A DNA stretch of 64,000 nucleotides from Phocoena phocoena. Taxonomy: Eukaryota; Chordata; Mammalia; Artiodactyla; Phocoenidae. The stretch spans positions 167,138,761-167,202,760 of the forward strand of contig NC_089220.1 in NCBI RefSeq assembly GCF_963924675.1. The letters run 5' to 3'. Positions 22,500 through 32,134 of the stretch are shown piece after piece; the first letter of the stretch is position 1, and each line of letters opens with the position of its first letter. Below the pieces are notes generated by a model that did not search any database, was not told the DNA's origin, and worked only from the letters and a program-made list of their open reading frames with translations. The position numbers and the translations under genes are program-made.

Positions 22500-23570
22500 A
22501 GGGAGATTTCTAGGGGCATGTAAAAAAAAATTCTGTCCTTAACCTTGTGTTGTCCAATATTTTTACCATACTTTAGATAAAGATTACGCAGATAAAAATA
22601 ATGTGATTATCCAGTTTATGTATTTATAGACAAAGCTGGTAAGGAAAACAAATATGTTAAAATGACTGTATCAGCTTTCTGAAAGATCTTGACAGCATCT
22701 TTGGAATAATAGTACCCCAAACTGTTAATTAGTTGATGTGTTATATGAAACATCTCTTTCTTGGACCCCCAAATTTGGTAATTAACCCTTTTTTTTTTTT
22801 AGTCAAAAAGCGTATTAAAGGCTCTGAGAAATCTTGGATAAAGAAGTATGTTTTACTTATTTTTTTTGTTAACCTAGAGAGATGGATTAGATCTAACATG
22901 ACAAAATTGAAAAAGGATAAAGGGAAAAACCCTGCCTTTTGGGTCTCTATATTATTTGTATAAAATCAGGAATGAGTGAGATCTGGCCTAAAAGGACCAT
23001 GCGTGTAAAGGGCTTGGGGATTTTAGCCACTTATAGACTCAGTGCAGTCAGTAATGCAATTCCCTCCTCTCCTTTCCCCTGGCAAAAAGCTGTTGTGGTT
23101 TAGACTACACCCATATATGTGTGTAGTGCCTATACATGAAGAGGTGGTAGTGTGTTATTTAATTCAGTTATGGGTGCTATATTGGAGCTTTCTAAGTAGC
23201 TTCATGTTTATTCTTTATAGTGGACTTTTCCAGGAGTTTTCATTAAAGAAAAGGGTGTGGCAAAAAATTATTTTGAAAAGTCACCATGTGGCACACAGAG
23301 CCTGAGTTTGGACATATCTGGCTTGAAATCTTAAATTCACAATTTACTGAAGTTATTTACCTGAGCAAGTGTCCTTGTGCTGTAGGTCTCAGTTTCCTCA
23401 ACTATAATAATTTTAGATACTGTTTTGTAGTATTATCCCCATGGACCTACACTCAAGCTTACCAAAGGGGATATGTGAGATATAAATGTTTCTTCTTATA
23501 GAAAACTGGGGTGGGCAGATGGGAGAGGTGAAGAGGGGTAAGAAGCTTCACCGCTTGTTTACACAGTGTT
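22500..23570. other. Unique DNA, nothing recognised
   Basis: AT-rich. The two open frames of 76-87 codons on the plus strand (near 22733 and 23042) lack signal, domain or repeat similarity I can name, and are treated as chance. Confidence 0.45.
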
Positions 23571-23574
23571 TCAG

Positions 23575-23805
23575 ATTGCTGGCTCCAGAAGGAGAGTGCC
23601 AAGTTCATCTACCACTTTTACCATCTGTGTGGCCTTGAGCAGGCTACTTAATCTCTCTGTGCTCCTGTTTTTACATTTGTAAAAGAAGGAAGGTAGTAGA
23701 ACTTACCTTATGGGGTTGTTGTGAGGGCTAACATAAGAGTTAACTCCTGTGTGGCTCTTGGACAGGGCCTGGCACACAGCTAGTGCTTACGGTTTTAGCT
23801 GGTGT
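23575..23805 (+). mobile_element. MIR element
   Basis: Clear plus-orientation MIR: CTGTGTGGCCTTGAGCAGGC, TACTTAATCTCTCTGTGC, GGGGTTGTTGTGAGGGCTAA, CAGGGCCTGGCACACAGC. Confidence 0.88.
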
Positions 23806-24379
23806 TATTTCAGAGTTTAGTAGGTTAGTAGAGGCCTTATGCTCACTCTTGTGTGCTCCAATTATTGATATCCCTTCTTTACCAATTTCTTTCAACCAAA
23901 AGTATATAACTTTTCTCCAAAGCTAGAAATATTTTTTTAAACAGAATTTGTTGACTTAATGTAATTTTTCTGTGTATTCCTACTATCTTCTTTATCAAGA
24001 GAAAAAAAAATGTGTCTAGTCTTGAATTGGGAAGTTTGTAGTAGTGTCTATAAATAAATAAATAATAAATAAGTGATGCAAGGATGAAACCATACATATT
24101 CAGAAAAACTTTACCTAAGGCTGAAAATAAAAGAAAAAATTAGTTGAAACCACAAAGCCATTTGAAATTTTCCAAATGACGGTAGACTGAGGGGGGAAAT
24201 TAGAAGTTTCAAGTGTGATTTTTATAATATCACATTATTTTCTGTCTCAGAATAATAATACATGGTACATAGGAAGCAATACTACTTATAACTATCAGTT
24301 TACTTTTGCCTCAAGACTCAGTACTTTTCTTTATAGAGAAACTAAGTGCACATACACATGAGAAGAAGAATAGCTTGAT

Positions 24380-24600
24380 AACAGTTGCTACAGTTTATTG
24401 AATGTGTGTGTGTGTGTGTCTCCAGTTATGTGATTTTTTCCCCTTATATTTCTACAAGTCTTCAGAACAACTCTGCAAGTGAGGATCGAGAAACTTAAAG
24501 TGTTTGCCCAGAGTCACACTGGCTAATAGGCTAACAAGTAGTTAAGTGGATTTTAGAGTCACCCACTCTTCTTTGACATTGCTTCTCAAAATATGAGAGA
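24380..24600 (-). mobile_element. MIR element, antisense, with a short GT run
   Basis: It contains CAGTTTATTGAATGTGTG, then AGAACAACTCTGCAAGTGAGG and CCCAGAGTCACACTGGCTAA in antisense MIR order. A GT run at 24404-24419 interrupts it. Between 23806 and 24379 nothing else was recognised. Confidence 0.65.
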
Positions 24601-25095
24601 ATCGAAGGACTGTCAATTGTCTCATAAGGCTCAAGCTTATGTGGTGTGATGCTGGTAATATAATCCAGCTACCCTCTGATTCCTGGATATGCTCAGTAGC
24701 AATTCAACAAGTAGATATGTCATCTGTGTCTGAAGAGCTTACCCTTTTGGAGGTGACACATTCTACTCTTTTGTAGTCCCTGACTCTAAGAAAGTTTTTC
24801 TAAGAACTTATAGTGCTCTACCTGTTCAGATCCTCCTACACCCTTGGTGGTGACATCTGAATACATTCAATCAAGCACAGTTTGAAAATAATCTTCCTAT
24901 ACTTTGTTGCCTCATTGACCCTCTTTCCCTGTAGAATTTGGTAAGGTCAATTTAGATGGAGAGAACTGGTTAACAGAAATCAGTTTGTTATACTGCAGAA
25001 GTAGTGTGATAGCAAATTTGTCCCATTTTGATGGGATGTGTAATCTCTTTCCCTAAAGAATCCCTTCCCAGATTCTTAGCATTGCATGTTTAGGT
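24601..25095. other. Unique DNA, nothing recognised
   Basis: No supportable feature. Confidence 0.45.
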
Positions 25096-25099
25096 CAAG

Positions 25100-25480
25100 G
25101 ACATTTAATAGTTCATTCATCAACTATTTATTAAGCTTTTACGCTATGCCAGGGACTGTCCCAAGTGCTAGGGATACTGACAAGAGTAAAATTAAATCAC
25201 CGTTTTCAGGGAACTCAAAGGGGTTATACATATGCCAACATGTATACATATCATAATTATGATAGTTATAAGATAGTGTGATGATGCTGTGAGCCCAGAA
25301 TCCTCTGAGGCAGAAACAAGGGTTTCATCTCCATTTGGTTGGATCAGAAAGTGTGTCTTAGTGAAGGAGATGCCCGTGTTGTGTTGAGAAGGAGTTGGAG
25401 GTAATAGAGTAAAGGAGAGGAGAAGGGTACTCCAGATAGCAGGAAACTGTGTGTGCCTCTGGGAGTCTCTCTTGGCCATG
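25100..25480 (+). mobile_element. L2-like LINE fragment
   Basis: The start CATCAACTATTTATTAAGC followed by CTATGCCAGGGACTGTCCC and GTGCTAGGGATACTG is the common L2 end pattern. The remainder decays gradually. Limits are approximate. Confidence 0.45.
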
Positions 25481-25779
25481 GTCTTTAACTTTACTTTGGC
25501 TTGGTGATTTTGCACAGAGCAAACAAACCAACAACAATTTATAAGGTGCTGTAAGACGTCAGGGAATTGTCATGGTTTGGGGTGGCTCAAGTCTTCTTAC
25601 ATTGTAATTGTTAGCGTTCCTAGAGGTAGAAGTAGAGACAAATGAATCATAGGAGAGCAGTGGTATTTTAGTAGTTAAATCATTACTCATGGTTTAGTGG
25701 TTTAAGTTTATGGCTCAGTCTCCAAAAAGTGAATCTAAGTAATTGCAAGTGATTTTAAAAGTGACATTACTGTTGAATC

Positions 25780-26145
25780 TGTTTTCATTCTTCATTTGAA
25801 ATGCCTCTTTGGGTTTCTGCATCCTCCCTATTCCTATTGTTATAACACTAAATTGGACTCATCACTGGACACTTGGACTACAGCTATTGCCTCCCAACTT
25901 ATGTTCTCTGTTTTTCTGCTTGTTATCTGTTATATCCCTACCATTTCCCTAAAATGTCATTTTCACAAGGTCATTTCCCTGATCAAGGATGTACAGTGAA
26001 TCCTTATTGTCCACTCCATATATTCCTTTCATTTGGTTTCTTAGTTGACTTTTAAGACCCTCCATAATTTGGCTTTACTGGGCTCCTCCAACCTTACTTT
26101 TCACTTGATACTACGTATCTCTCATTAAGTTTCAGCTTAGTCAGA
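25780..26145 (-). mobile_element. L2-like LINE fragment, antisense
   Basis: It shows antisense L2 features such as AAGGTCATTTCCCTGATCAA, TTTTAAGACCCTCCATAATTTGG and CTCCTCCAACCTTACTTTTC. Confidence 0.6.
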
Positions 26146-26149
26146 CTGG

Positions 26150-26320
26150 TTGTTATTATTATCATTCATTGTTCCATAAATACTTGTTGAGGCAACGTGG
26201 ATACAACTGAGAGCAAAAGAGATGTGGCACCTGTGGTCATGATGCATAGAATCTGGAAGAGAAGACAGGTATTAACAGAATAATTAAGAAAAAGTACAGA
26301 GACATAGATTAGTCTTTTCC
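26150..26320 (+). mobile_element. L2-like fragment
   Basis: Diverged copy of the same L2 end seen at 25100: CATTGTTCCATAAATACTTG, then GTGGATACAACTGAGAGC. Confidence 0.4.
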
Positions 26321-26960
26321 TACTTTTTTACAGTATGTGTGCACACGTGTGCATGCACAGACATGTACACATACACTCTTTTGTTTTTATATCTTTGTAT
26401 CTTTACTATATGCTGTATCTGTTACCTGGATTTATTTTCTTCCTTTTCTATGTCTGTACATGTGCTGTAAGTCTTTTGGAACTCTAGTAAATTGTGCATC
26501 CTTAGTTAAGCTCATGTTGAGCTGAAGGTATTGCATTGTCTGCAAAACACAATTTTGGAAAACTGTTCATAGGAATTTAGACTTACTTTCCAAAAGGCTG
26601 AAATTTAAGACTTTAAACTGAGTCACAAATAGCAATGCTCCACTGACACAACCAGCTCTGATAATGATGGGCAAGTTAGAAATACTTTGTGCCATCTTTT
26701 ATTTATGAAAGAAACATGCAGGCACATTATATAAAATTTTTATCACTGCCTACTTGGGAGAGGTTTCAATTATGTATTTTGGAATGGTACCAGTTGAAGT
26801 TGAACAAAAAGGATTTATATTCTTTTTGACAATTTCGCTTTGAAACCACAGGAAAGCATTTTGTCATTTGAAAAACTTGACAATATTTGAAAAAAAATAA
26901 TGTGAAGAATGTATATCTAATCCAGGGTGGTCGATGTCAGAGGAAACAGTGGAAAGTTGG
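26321..26960. other. Unique DNA with a short GT/CA-rich patch
   Basis: A degenerate GTGTGCACACGTGTGCATG patch lies near 26335-26370. Nothing else was recognised. Confidence 0.45.
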
Positions 26961-26966
26961 AACAGT

Positions 26967-27178
26967 ATTTTTTTGTGTGTGTGTGTGAGATATGCGGGCC
27001 TCTCACTGTTGTGTCCTCTCCTGTTGCGGAGCACAGGCTCCGGACGCGCAGGCTCAGCGGCCATGGCTCACGGGCCCAGCCGCTGCGCGGCATGTAGGAT
27101 CTTCTCAGACCGGGGCACGAACCCGTGTCCCCTGCATCGGCAGGCGGACTCTCAACCTCTGCGCCACCAGGGAAGCCC
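26967..27178 (-). mobile_element. CHR-type SINE (short form)
   Basis: Typical short copy. The tail at the left is a T-run followed by GT repeats, and the head ends in CGCCACCAGGGAAGCCC. No clear target-site duplication, so one side may be rearranged. A pure A-run of about 26 bp follows at 27204-27229. Confidence 0.93.
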
Positions 27179-27231
27179 TCCCCGTGAACTTTTGTAGCTC
27201 CATTAAAAAAAAAAAAAAAAAAAAAAAAAGA

Positions 27232-27540
27232 GGGACTTCCATGGTGGTGCAGTGGTTAAGAATCTGCCTGCCAGTGCAGGGCACATGGGTTCACCCCTGG
27301 TCCAGGATGATCCCACATGTGCCACAACTACTGAGCCTGCACTCTAGAGCCCACGAGCCGCAACTACTGAGCCTATGGGCTGCAACTACTGAAGCCCGTG
27401 TGCCTAGAGCCCGTGCTCCGCAACAAGAGGAGCCACCGCAATGAGAAGCCGGCGCACCACAACAAAGAGCAGCCCCCGCTCGCCGCAACTAGAGAAAGCC
27501 CGCACCCAGCTTCCTGATGCAGCCAAAAACAAAACAAAAA
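27232..27540 (+). mobile_element. CHR-type SINE (long form), plus orientation
   Basis: The head GGGACTTCCATGGTGGTGCAG is followed by the long-form body with repeated CAACTACTGAGCC units and a CAAAAACAAAAC-type tail. It appears to have landed at the end of the A-run at 27204-27229. About 300 bp, against about 200 bp for the short form. Confidence 0.92.
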
Positions 27541-27541
27541 G

Positions 27542-27982
27542 AAACCTTTCTGGTGTCTTTATTGGAATAGTTTTAAATTTATAAATTAACTTGAGGAGTC
27601 ATGACATCTCTATGATGTTGAGCCATTCTATCCAGGAACAAGGGACATCTTCCCATTTGTTCCAGGCCGTTTTTGTGTCTTTCAGAGGTGTTTTAAAGTT
27701 TTTCTCACATTGGCTTTCATTTTTTGTTAAGTTTATTCAAAGTAATATTTTATTTTCTGTTTTACTACTGTAAATGCATTTATTTTACCATTGTATCTAG
27801 TCTACCAGATTATTGCTTGTGTATAAAAAGGGTATTAATTTCTGTATGTTAATTCTGTATTCTGATTCTTTATTGAATTCTTTTATTGCTTAAAGTAGTT
27901 TTATCATTGATGCTCTGTGATTTTTCAGTACCTCTGCAAATAGAGGTAGTTTTATTTCTTTTCATACTCTAATGCTGTAACT
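27542..27982 (-). mobile_element. Old L1 (L1M-like) ORF2 fragment, part 1
   Basis: Diverged antisense L1 ORF2 sequence (AGTCATGACATCTCTATGATG, then TTTTTGTGTCTTTCAGAGG). It is cut at 27982 by a hAT transposon and continues at 29808 with the next part of the same L1. Confidence 0.78.
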
Positions 27983-28040
27983 CAGCAGTTCTCAAACTTT
28001 TTGGTCTCAGGACCCCTTTATGCTCTTAGATATTTTTGAA

Positions 28041-28319
28041 TACAGTGGTTAAGAATCTGCTTGCCAGTGCAGGGAACATGGGTTTGAGCCCTGGTCCAGG
28101 AAGATCCCACATGCCGTAGAGCAACTAAGCCCGTGAGCCACAACTACTGAAGCCTGTGTGCTGCAACTACTGAATCCCGTGCTCCTAGTGCCCATGCTCT
28201 GAAACAAGAGAAGCACCGCAGTGAGAAGCCCGCGCACCGCAACAAAGAGTAGCCCCCGCTCGCCGCAACTAGAGAAGGCCTGCACGCAGCAACGAAGACC
28301 CAACGGAACCAAAAAGAAA
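28041..28319 (+). mobile_element. CHR-type SINE (long form) inside the hAT element
   Basis: Starts late in the tRNA-like head (ACAGTGGTTAAGAATCTGC), so its first bases are missing. The body has long-form CAACTACTGAA units. The flanks ATATTTTTGAA (28030-28040) and ATATTTTTAAA (28320-28330) form an 11-bp duplication with one mismatch. Confidence 0.9.
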
Positions 28320-29168
28320 ATATTTTTAAAAAAGAATATATTCTCTAAAAGAAAAAAAAAGAAATATACAATTGTTTTAAAAAAATTAAAAGAAAATAAA
28401 AATGTGTTACTTTTACGAACTTAGTGACAAGATTGACATTGTTGTGCATTTTTATAAATCACTTTGACATCTGGCTTAATAGAAGACAGGTGAATATATC
28501 TATTTCTATATTCAATCTGTTGCACTATTTTTTTCTGGTTGAACTATATGAAAATTATCTGACCTCATACAGATATGTAGTTGGAAAACAAAGGAATATT
28601 TTAGTAACATTTTCAGAGAATTATATTCTTCCTTATACTCCAAAACATGACATGTGGTAACTTCTTAATGTTATTTGTAACATGGAATCTGAAACCATTT
28701 CAGTGTATTTTTTATGCTATGCTATGTTACATTAAAACCCCTTAGCGTGTCTTGCAGTTTGAATGGGTCTTTTACCCATGCATGACTTTGTTACTTATGT
28801 TTTAGAGATACTGTTTCACTGATTTATGCATATATTCCAAATGTTAACACATTTCATTAGAAAATATTAAAGAATCACATTTGTTAAAATTACTGCTGAT
28901 CTCATCAGAAAAGACTTTAATTATTGGGAAACTGTCAAATTAATGGTGGTAAATGTAAGATTTCTAAAACTTGAATTTTGTCATTGGCAGCAAATCTTGC
29001 CAGTTGTTTTCCTTGAAGTTCACTTTATGCATTTTCTAAAAAATGTCTGCCAGATATCCAATCTGAATAACTATAATTTATCTGTCAAATTTTCTTTCAA
29101 GGGAAATGGTGTTCCATGAAATAAGTGCTAATTCAGCTCACAAACAAAACAATTGTACAAGTGATTTT

Positions 29169-29375
29169 TTTTTTTTTTTGGCCGTACGCGGGCCTCTCAC
29201 TGTTGTGGCGGCCTCTCTCGTTGCGGAGCACAGGCTCCAGACGTGCAGGCCCAGCGGCCATGGCTCACGGGCCCAGCCGCTCCACGGCATATGGGATCTT
29301 CCCGGACCGGGGCACGAACCTGTGTCCCCTGCATCAGCAGGCGGAGTCTCAACCACTACGCCACCAGGGAAGCCC
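29169..29375 (-). mobile_element. CHR-type SINE (short form) inside the hAT element
   Basis: A perfect 15-bp duplication TGTACAAGTGATTTT (29154-29168 and 29376-29390) flanks a nearly consensus copy. Confidence 0.96.
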
Positions 29376-29807
29376 TGTACAAGTGATTTTACTTGAGACA
29401 AACGTTATAATTTGGTGTGCAGAATAAATACTTTATGCATACTTTCCTCTTTATTACACTGAATATTAGAAAAAAATGTACTCGAGGATTGAGATTTAAT
29501 AATATTAATATTTTTTACTGCTTGATTAAGGACATTCTTAAGTGAAATTGCAATTTTTTTCTTCTAGTGCCTGACAGTAAAGAATACAGTAGCTATTAGT
29601 CAAGTTTGATGCCACTGCCCTGATTCATGCTAAGATACCAGCAATTTTAACCCCTGTGCTTTTGCACCATCAGTACCAGTATCAGTACAGTAGAAAAAGC
29701 AGTTAATATCTTAGTATTATTGGGGGAAAAGCTCTGACATTGCCAAACCCCTTGAAAGACTCCTGGAAATCACCTGGGGTTTATAGACCACACTGTAAGA
29801 ACCACTG

Positions 29808-30510
29808 ATCTAATAGATTTTTCTTTTCTAATTGCATTTACTGTTGCCTCCACTGCAACATTAAATAGTAGTGGAGAAAGTGGATACATCTCTATCTTGC
29901 TCCTAATCTTAAGAGAAATATCTTTTGTGCTTTCCTATTAAGATAGTCGTTTTAAGACTAAGGTTTACATGTTTTACTATATTTAAAAAGTATATATCAA
30001 TTCCTATTTTCCTGAGTGTTTTTAAAGTCAGAACCTGATGTTAAATTTTGCCAAAAGTATTTTATTTTTATTTTTTGTAATCTAGAGCAATAATCCAATC
30101 ATTTTTCTCCTTAGAGGTTTTGTTATATTGTATTATATTAATGGACTCCCTAATTCATTGAATAATATATTTCTTGGAATAAATCTCACTTGGTCATGAT
30201 GTATACATATCTTAATGTACCATTAGATTGTTGGATTTAGTTTGTTAATATTTTTGTAATGCTATTGATAAGTGATATTGATCTGTAATTTTTTGTACTG
30301 TATTTACAGATTCAGATTTTAATGTTATACTTAACACAAAGATTTGGAAGCCTTATTTCATATTTTGTGCTTTGGAATAATTTATGTGGCATGGGGATGA
30401 TCTGGTCTTTTAAGGTTTGGTAGAATTCTCCAATGAAGCTATAAGGGCCTGCAGCTATTTCGTTGGGAATTTTCTTGAAATTTTCTTTATTTATGAGTTA
30501 TAACTGCCTT
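29808..30510 (-). mobile_element. Old L1 (L1M-like) ORF2 fragment, part 2
   Basis: Continuation of the L1 at 27542-27982. The antisense reverse-transcriptase part is visible (TAAATAGTAGTGGAGAAAGTGG, then TAAATCTCACTTGGTCATGATG). Much more diverged than the neighbour starting at 30514. Confidence 0.78.
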
Positions 30511-30513
30511 TTA

Positions 30514-30797
30514 AAGCATTGTAACTGTCTTGTAACATTCTTTATGTTAAAGTTTATTTTATCTGATATGAGTATTGCCACTCCAGCTTTCTTTTGATTT
30601 CCATTTGCGTGGAATATCTTTTTCCATCTCCTCACTTTCAGTCTGTATGTTTCCCTAGGTCTGAAGTGGGTCTCTTGTAGACAGCATATATATGGGTCTT
30701 GTTTTTGTATCCATTCAGCGAACCTGTGTCTTTTAGTTGGAGCATTTAATCCATTCACATTTAAGGTAATTATCAATATGTATGTTCCTATTACCAT
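30514..30797 (-). pseudogene. L1 ORF2 N-terminal remnant (endonuclease start)
   Basis: Starts at ATG 30797 with NVNGLNAPTKRH, CCLQETHFRPRET and ILISDKINF, the beginning of the L1 endonuclease domain, and ends at the fragment boundary after about 90 residues. The site that carries a SINE in the other L1 (3273) is empty here. Confidence 0.88.
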
Positions 30798-30855
30798 TTT
30801 CTTAATTGTTTTGGGTTTGTTTTTGTAGGTCCTTTTCTTCTCCTGTGTTTCCCAC

Positions 30856-31756
30856 TTAGAGAAGTTCCTTTAGCGTTTGCTGTAAAGCTGGTTTGGTGGT
30901 GCTGAATTCTCTTAGCCTTTGCCTGCCTGTAGAGCTTTTGATTTCTCTGTGGAATCTGAATGAGATCCTTGTCAGGTAGAGTAATCGTCATTGTAGGTTC
31001 TTCCCTTTCATCACTTTAAATATATCATGCCACTCTCTTCTGGCTTGTAGAGTTTCTGCTGAGAAATCAGCTGTTAACCTTATGGGAGTCCCTTGTATGT
31101 TATTTGTCGTTTTTCCCTTTTGCTTTTAATAATTTTGCTTTGTCTTTAATTTTTGTCAGTTTCATTACTGTGTGTCTCGGCATGTTTCTCCTTGGGTTTA
31201 TCATGTGTGGGACTCTGTGCGTTTCCTGAACTTGGGTGGCTATTTCCTTTCTCATGTTAGGGAAGTTTTTGACTGTAATCTCTTCATGTATTTTCTTGTG
31301 TACTTTCTCTCTCTCTTCTCCTTCTGGGACCCCTATAATGAGAATGTTGGTGCGTTTAATGTTGTCCCAGAGGTCTCTTAGGCTGTCTTCATTTCTTTTC
31401 ATTCTTTTCTCTTTATTCTGTTCTGCAGCAGTGAATTCCACCATTCTGTCTTCCGGGTCACTTATCCGTTTTCCTGCCTCAGTTATTCTGCTATTGATTC
31501 CTTCTAGTGTATTTTTCATTTCAGTTATTGTATTGTTCATCTCTGTTTGTTTGTTCTTTAATTCTTCTAGGTGTTTGTTCTTTAATTCTTCTAGGTCTTT
31601 GTTAAACATTTCTTGCATCTTCTCGATCTTTGCCTCGATTCGTTTTCTGAGGTCCTGGATCATCTTTACTATCATTATTCTGAATTGTTTTTCTGGAAGG
31701 TTGCCTATCTCCACTTCATTTAGTTGTTTTTCTGGGGTTTTATCTTGTTCCTTCAT
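30856..31756 (-). pseudogene. L1 ORF1 remnant with a long open first part
   Basis: From ATG 31756 a frame of 218 codons stays open to 31100, covering the coiled coil (with a small duplicated ELKNKHLEELKNK-type unit) and the RRM-like part with IIGVPEGEEREK. It then runs into a stop after KGKNDK, caused by a frame change. The C-terminal domain continues in another frame to about 30856. Full ORF1p would be about 300-340 residues. Confidence 0.88.
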
Positions 31757-31959
31757 CTAGTACATAGTCCTCTGCCTTTTCATCTTGTCCATCTTTCTGT
31801 GACTGTGGTTTTTGTTCTACAGACTGCAGGATTGTAGTTCTTCTTGCCTTTGCCGTCTACCCTCTGCTGTCATCACATATTATTCTTCTTCTTTATATTA
31901 TAAATTCTTATATAATTATTATATTCTTCTTCTTTCTTGTGTCTCTATCACCTCTCCTC

Positions 31960-32132
31960 CTCTTATAAGGATACCAGTCATATTGGATAAGGTCTACCTT
32001 AGTTTTTTATGACCTCATCTTAACTTGATAATGTCACAAAGACCCTATTTCCAAGTAAGGTCATATTCATAAGAACTGAGGATGAGGACTTCAACACATC
32101 TTTCTTGGGGACACAATTCAACCTGTAACAGT
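31960..32132. repeat. Ancient interspersed repeat fragment, family not assigned
   Basis: Contains CCTCATCTTAACTTGATAATG, AAAGACCCTATTTCCAAGTAAGG and CACAATTCAACCTGTAACA, strings common in an old mammalian repeat. It appears related in style to the one at 19185-19720. Confidence 0.5.
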
Positions 32133-32134
32133 CT

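Larger units (their letters stand above)
27983..29807 (-). mobile_element. Degraded hAT (Charlie-like) DNA transposon carrying two SINEs
   Basis: The ends are inverted repeats: CAGCAGTTCTCAAAC at the left, and at the right CAGTGGTTCTTACAG when read in reverse. Without the two inserted SINEs the element is about 1.3 kb, shorter than a full autonomous hAT, so internal sequence is lost. On the minus strand a TDGAKA motif (29657-29674), followed by residues like AGIL with broken frames, resembles the conserved region of hAT transposases of the ZBED/SCAND3-related group. Stops and frameshifts are frequent, so it is dead. The 8-bp flanks (CTGTAACT and ATCTAATA) match at only four positions. The surrounding L1 resumes on both sides, which supports the boundaries. 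The family name is tentative. Confidence 0.75.
30514..31865 (-). mobile_element. Internal fragment of a younger L1
   Basis: It aligns by eye with 3196-4735 of the L1 at the window start (minus the SINE there), so it holds the end of the 5' UTR, all of ORF1 and the first part of ORF2. It lacks most of the 5' UTR and everything 3' of the endonuclease region, including the tail. L1 insertions normally keep the 3' end, so this needs a deletion or rearrangement. It abuts an older L1 at 30510. Confidence 0.9.

Noticed and set aside
26934..27197. Open frames across antisense SINE copies (ending PLRHQGSP-like)
   Set aside because: Antisense reading of the same SINE; no start context, no conserved flanks.
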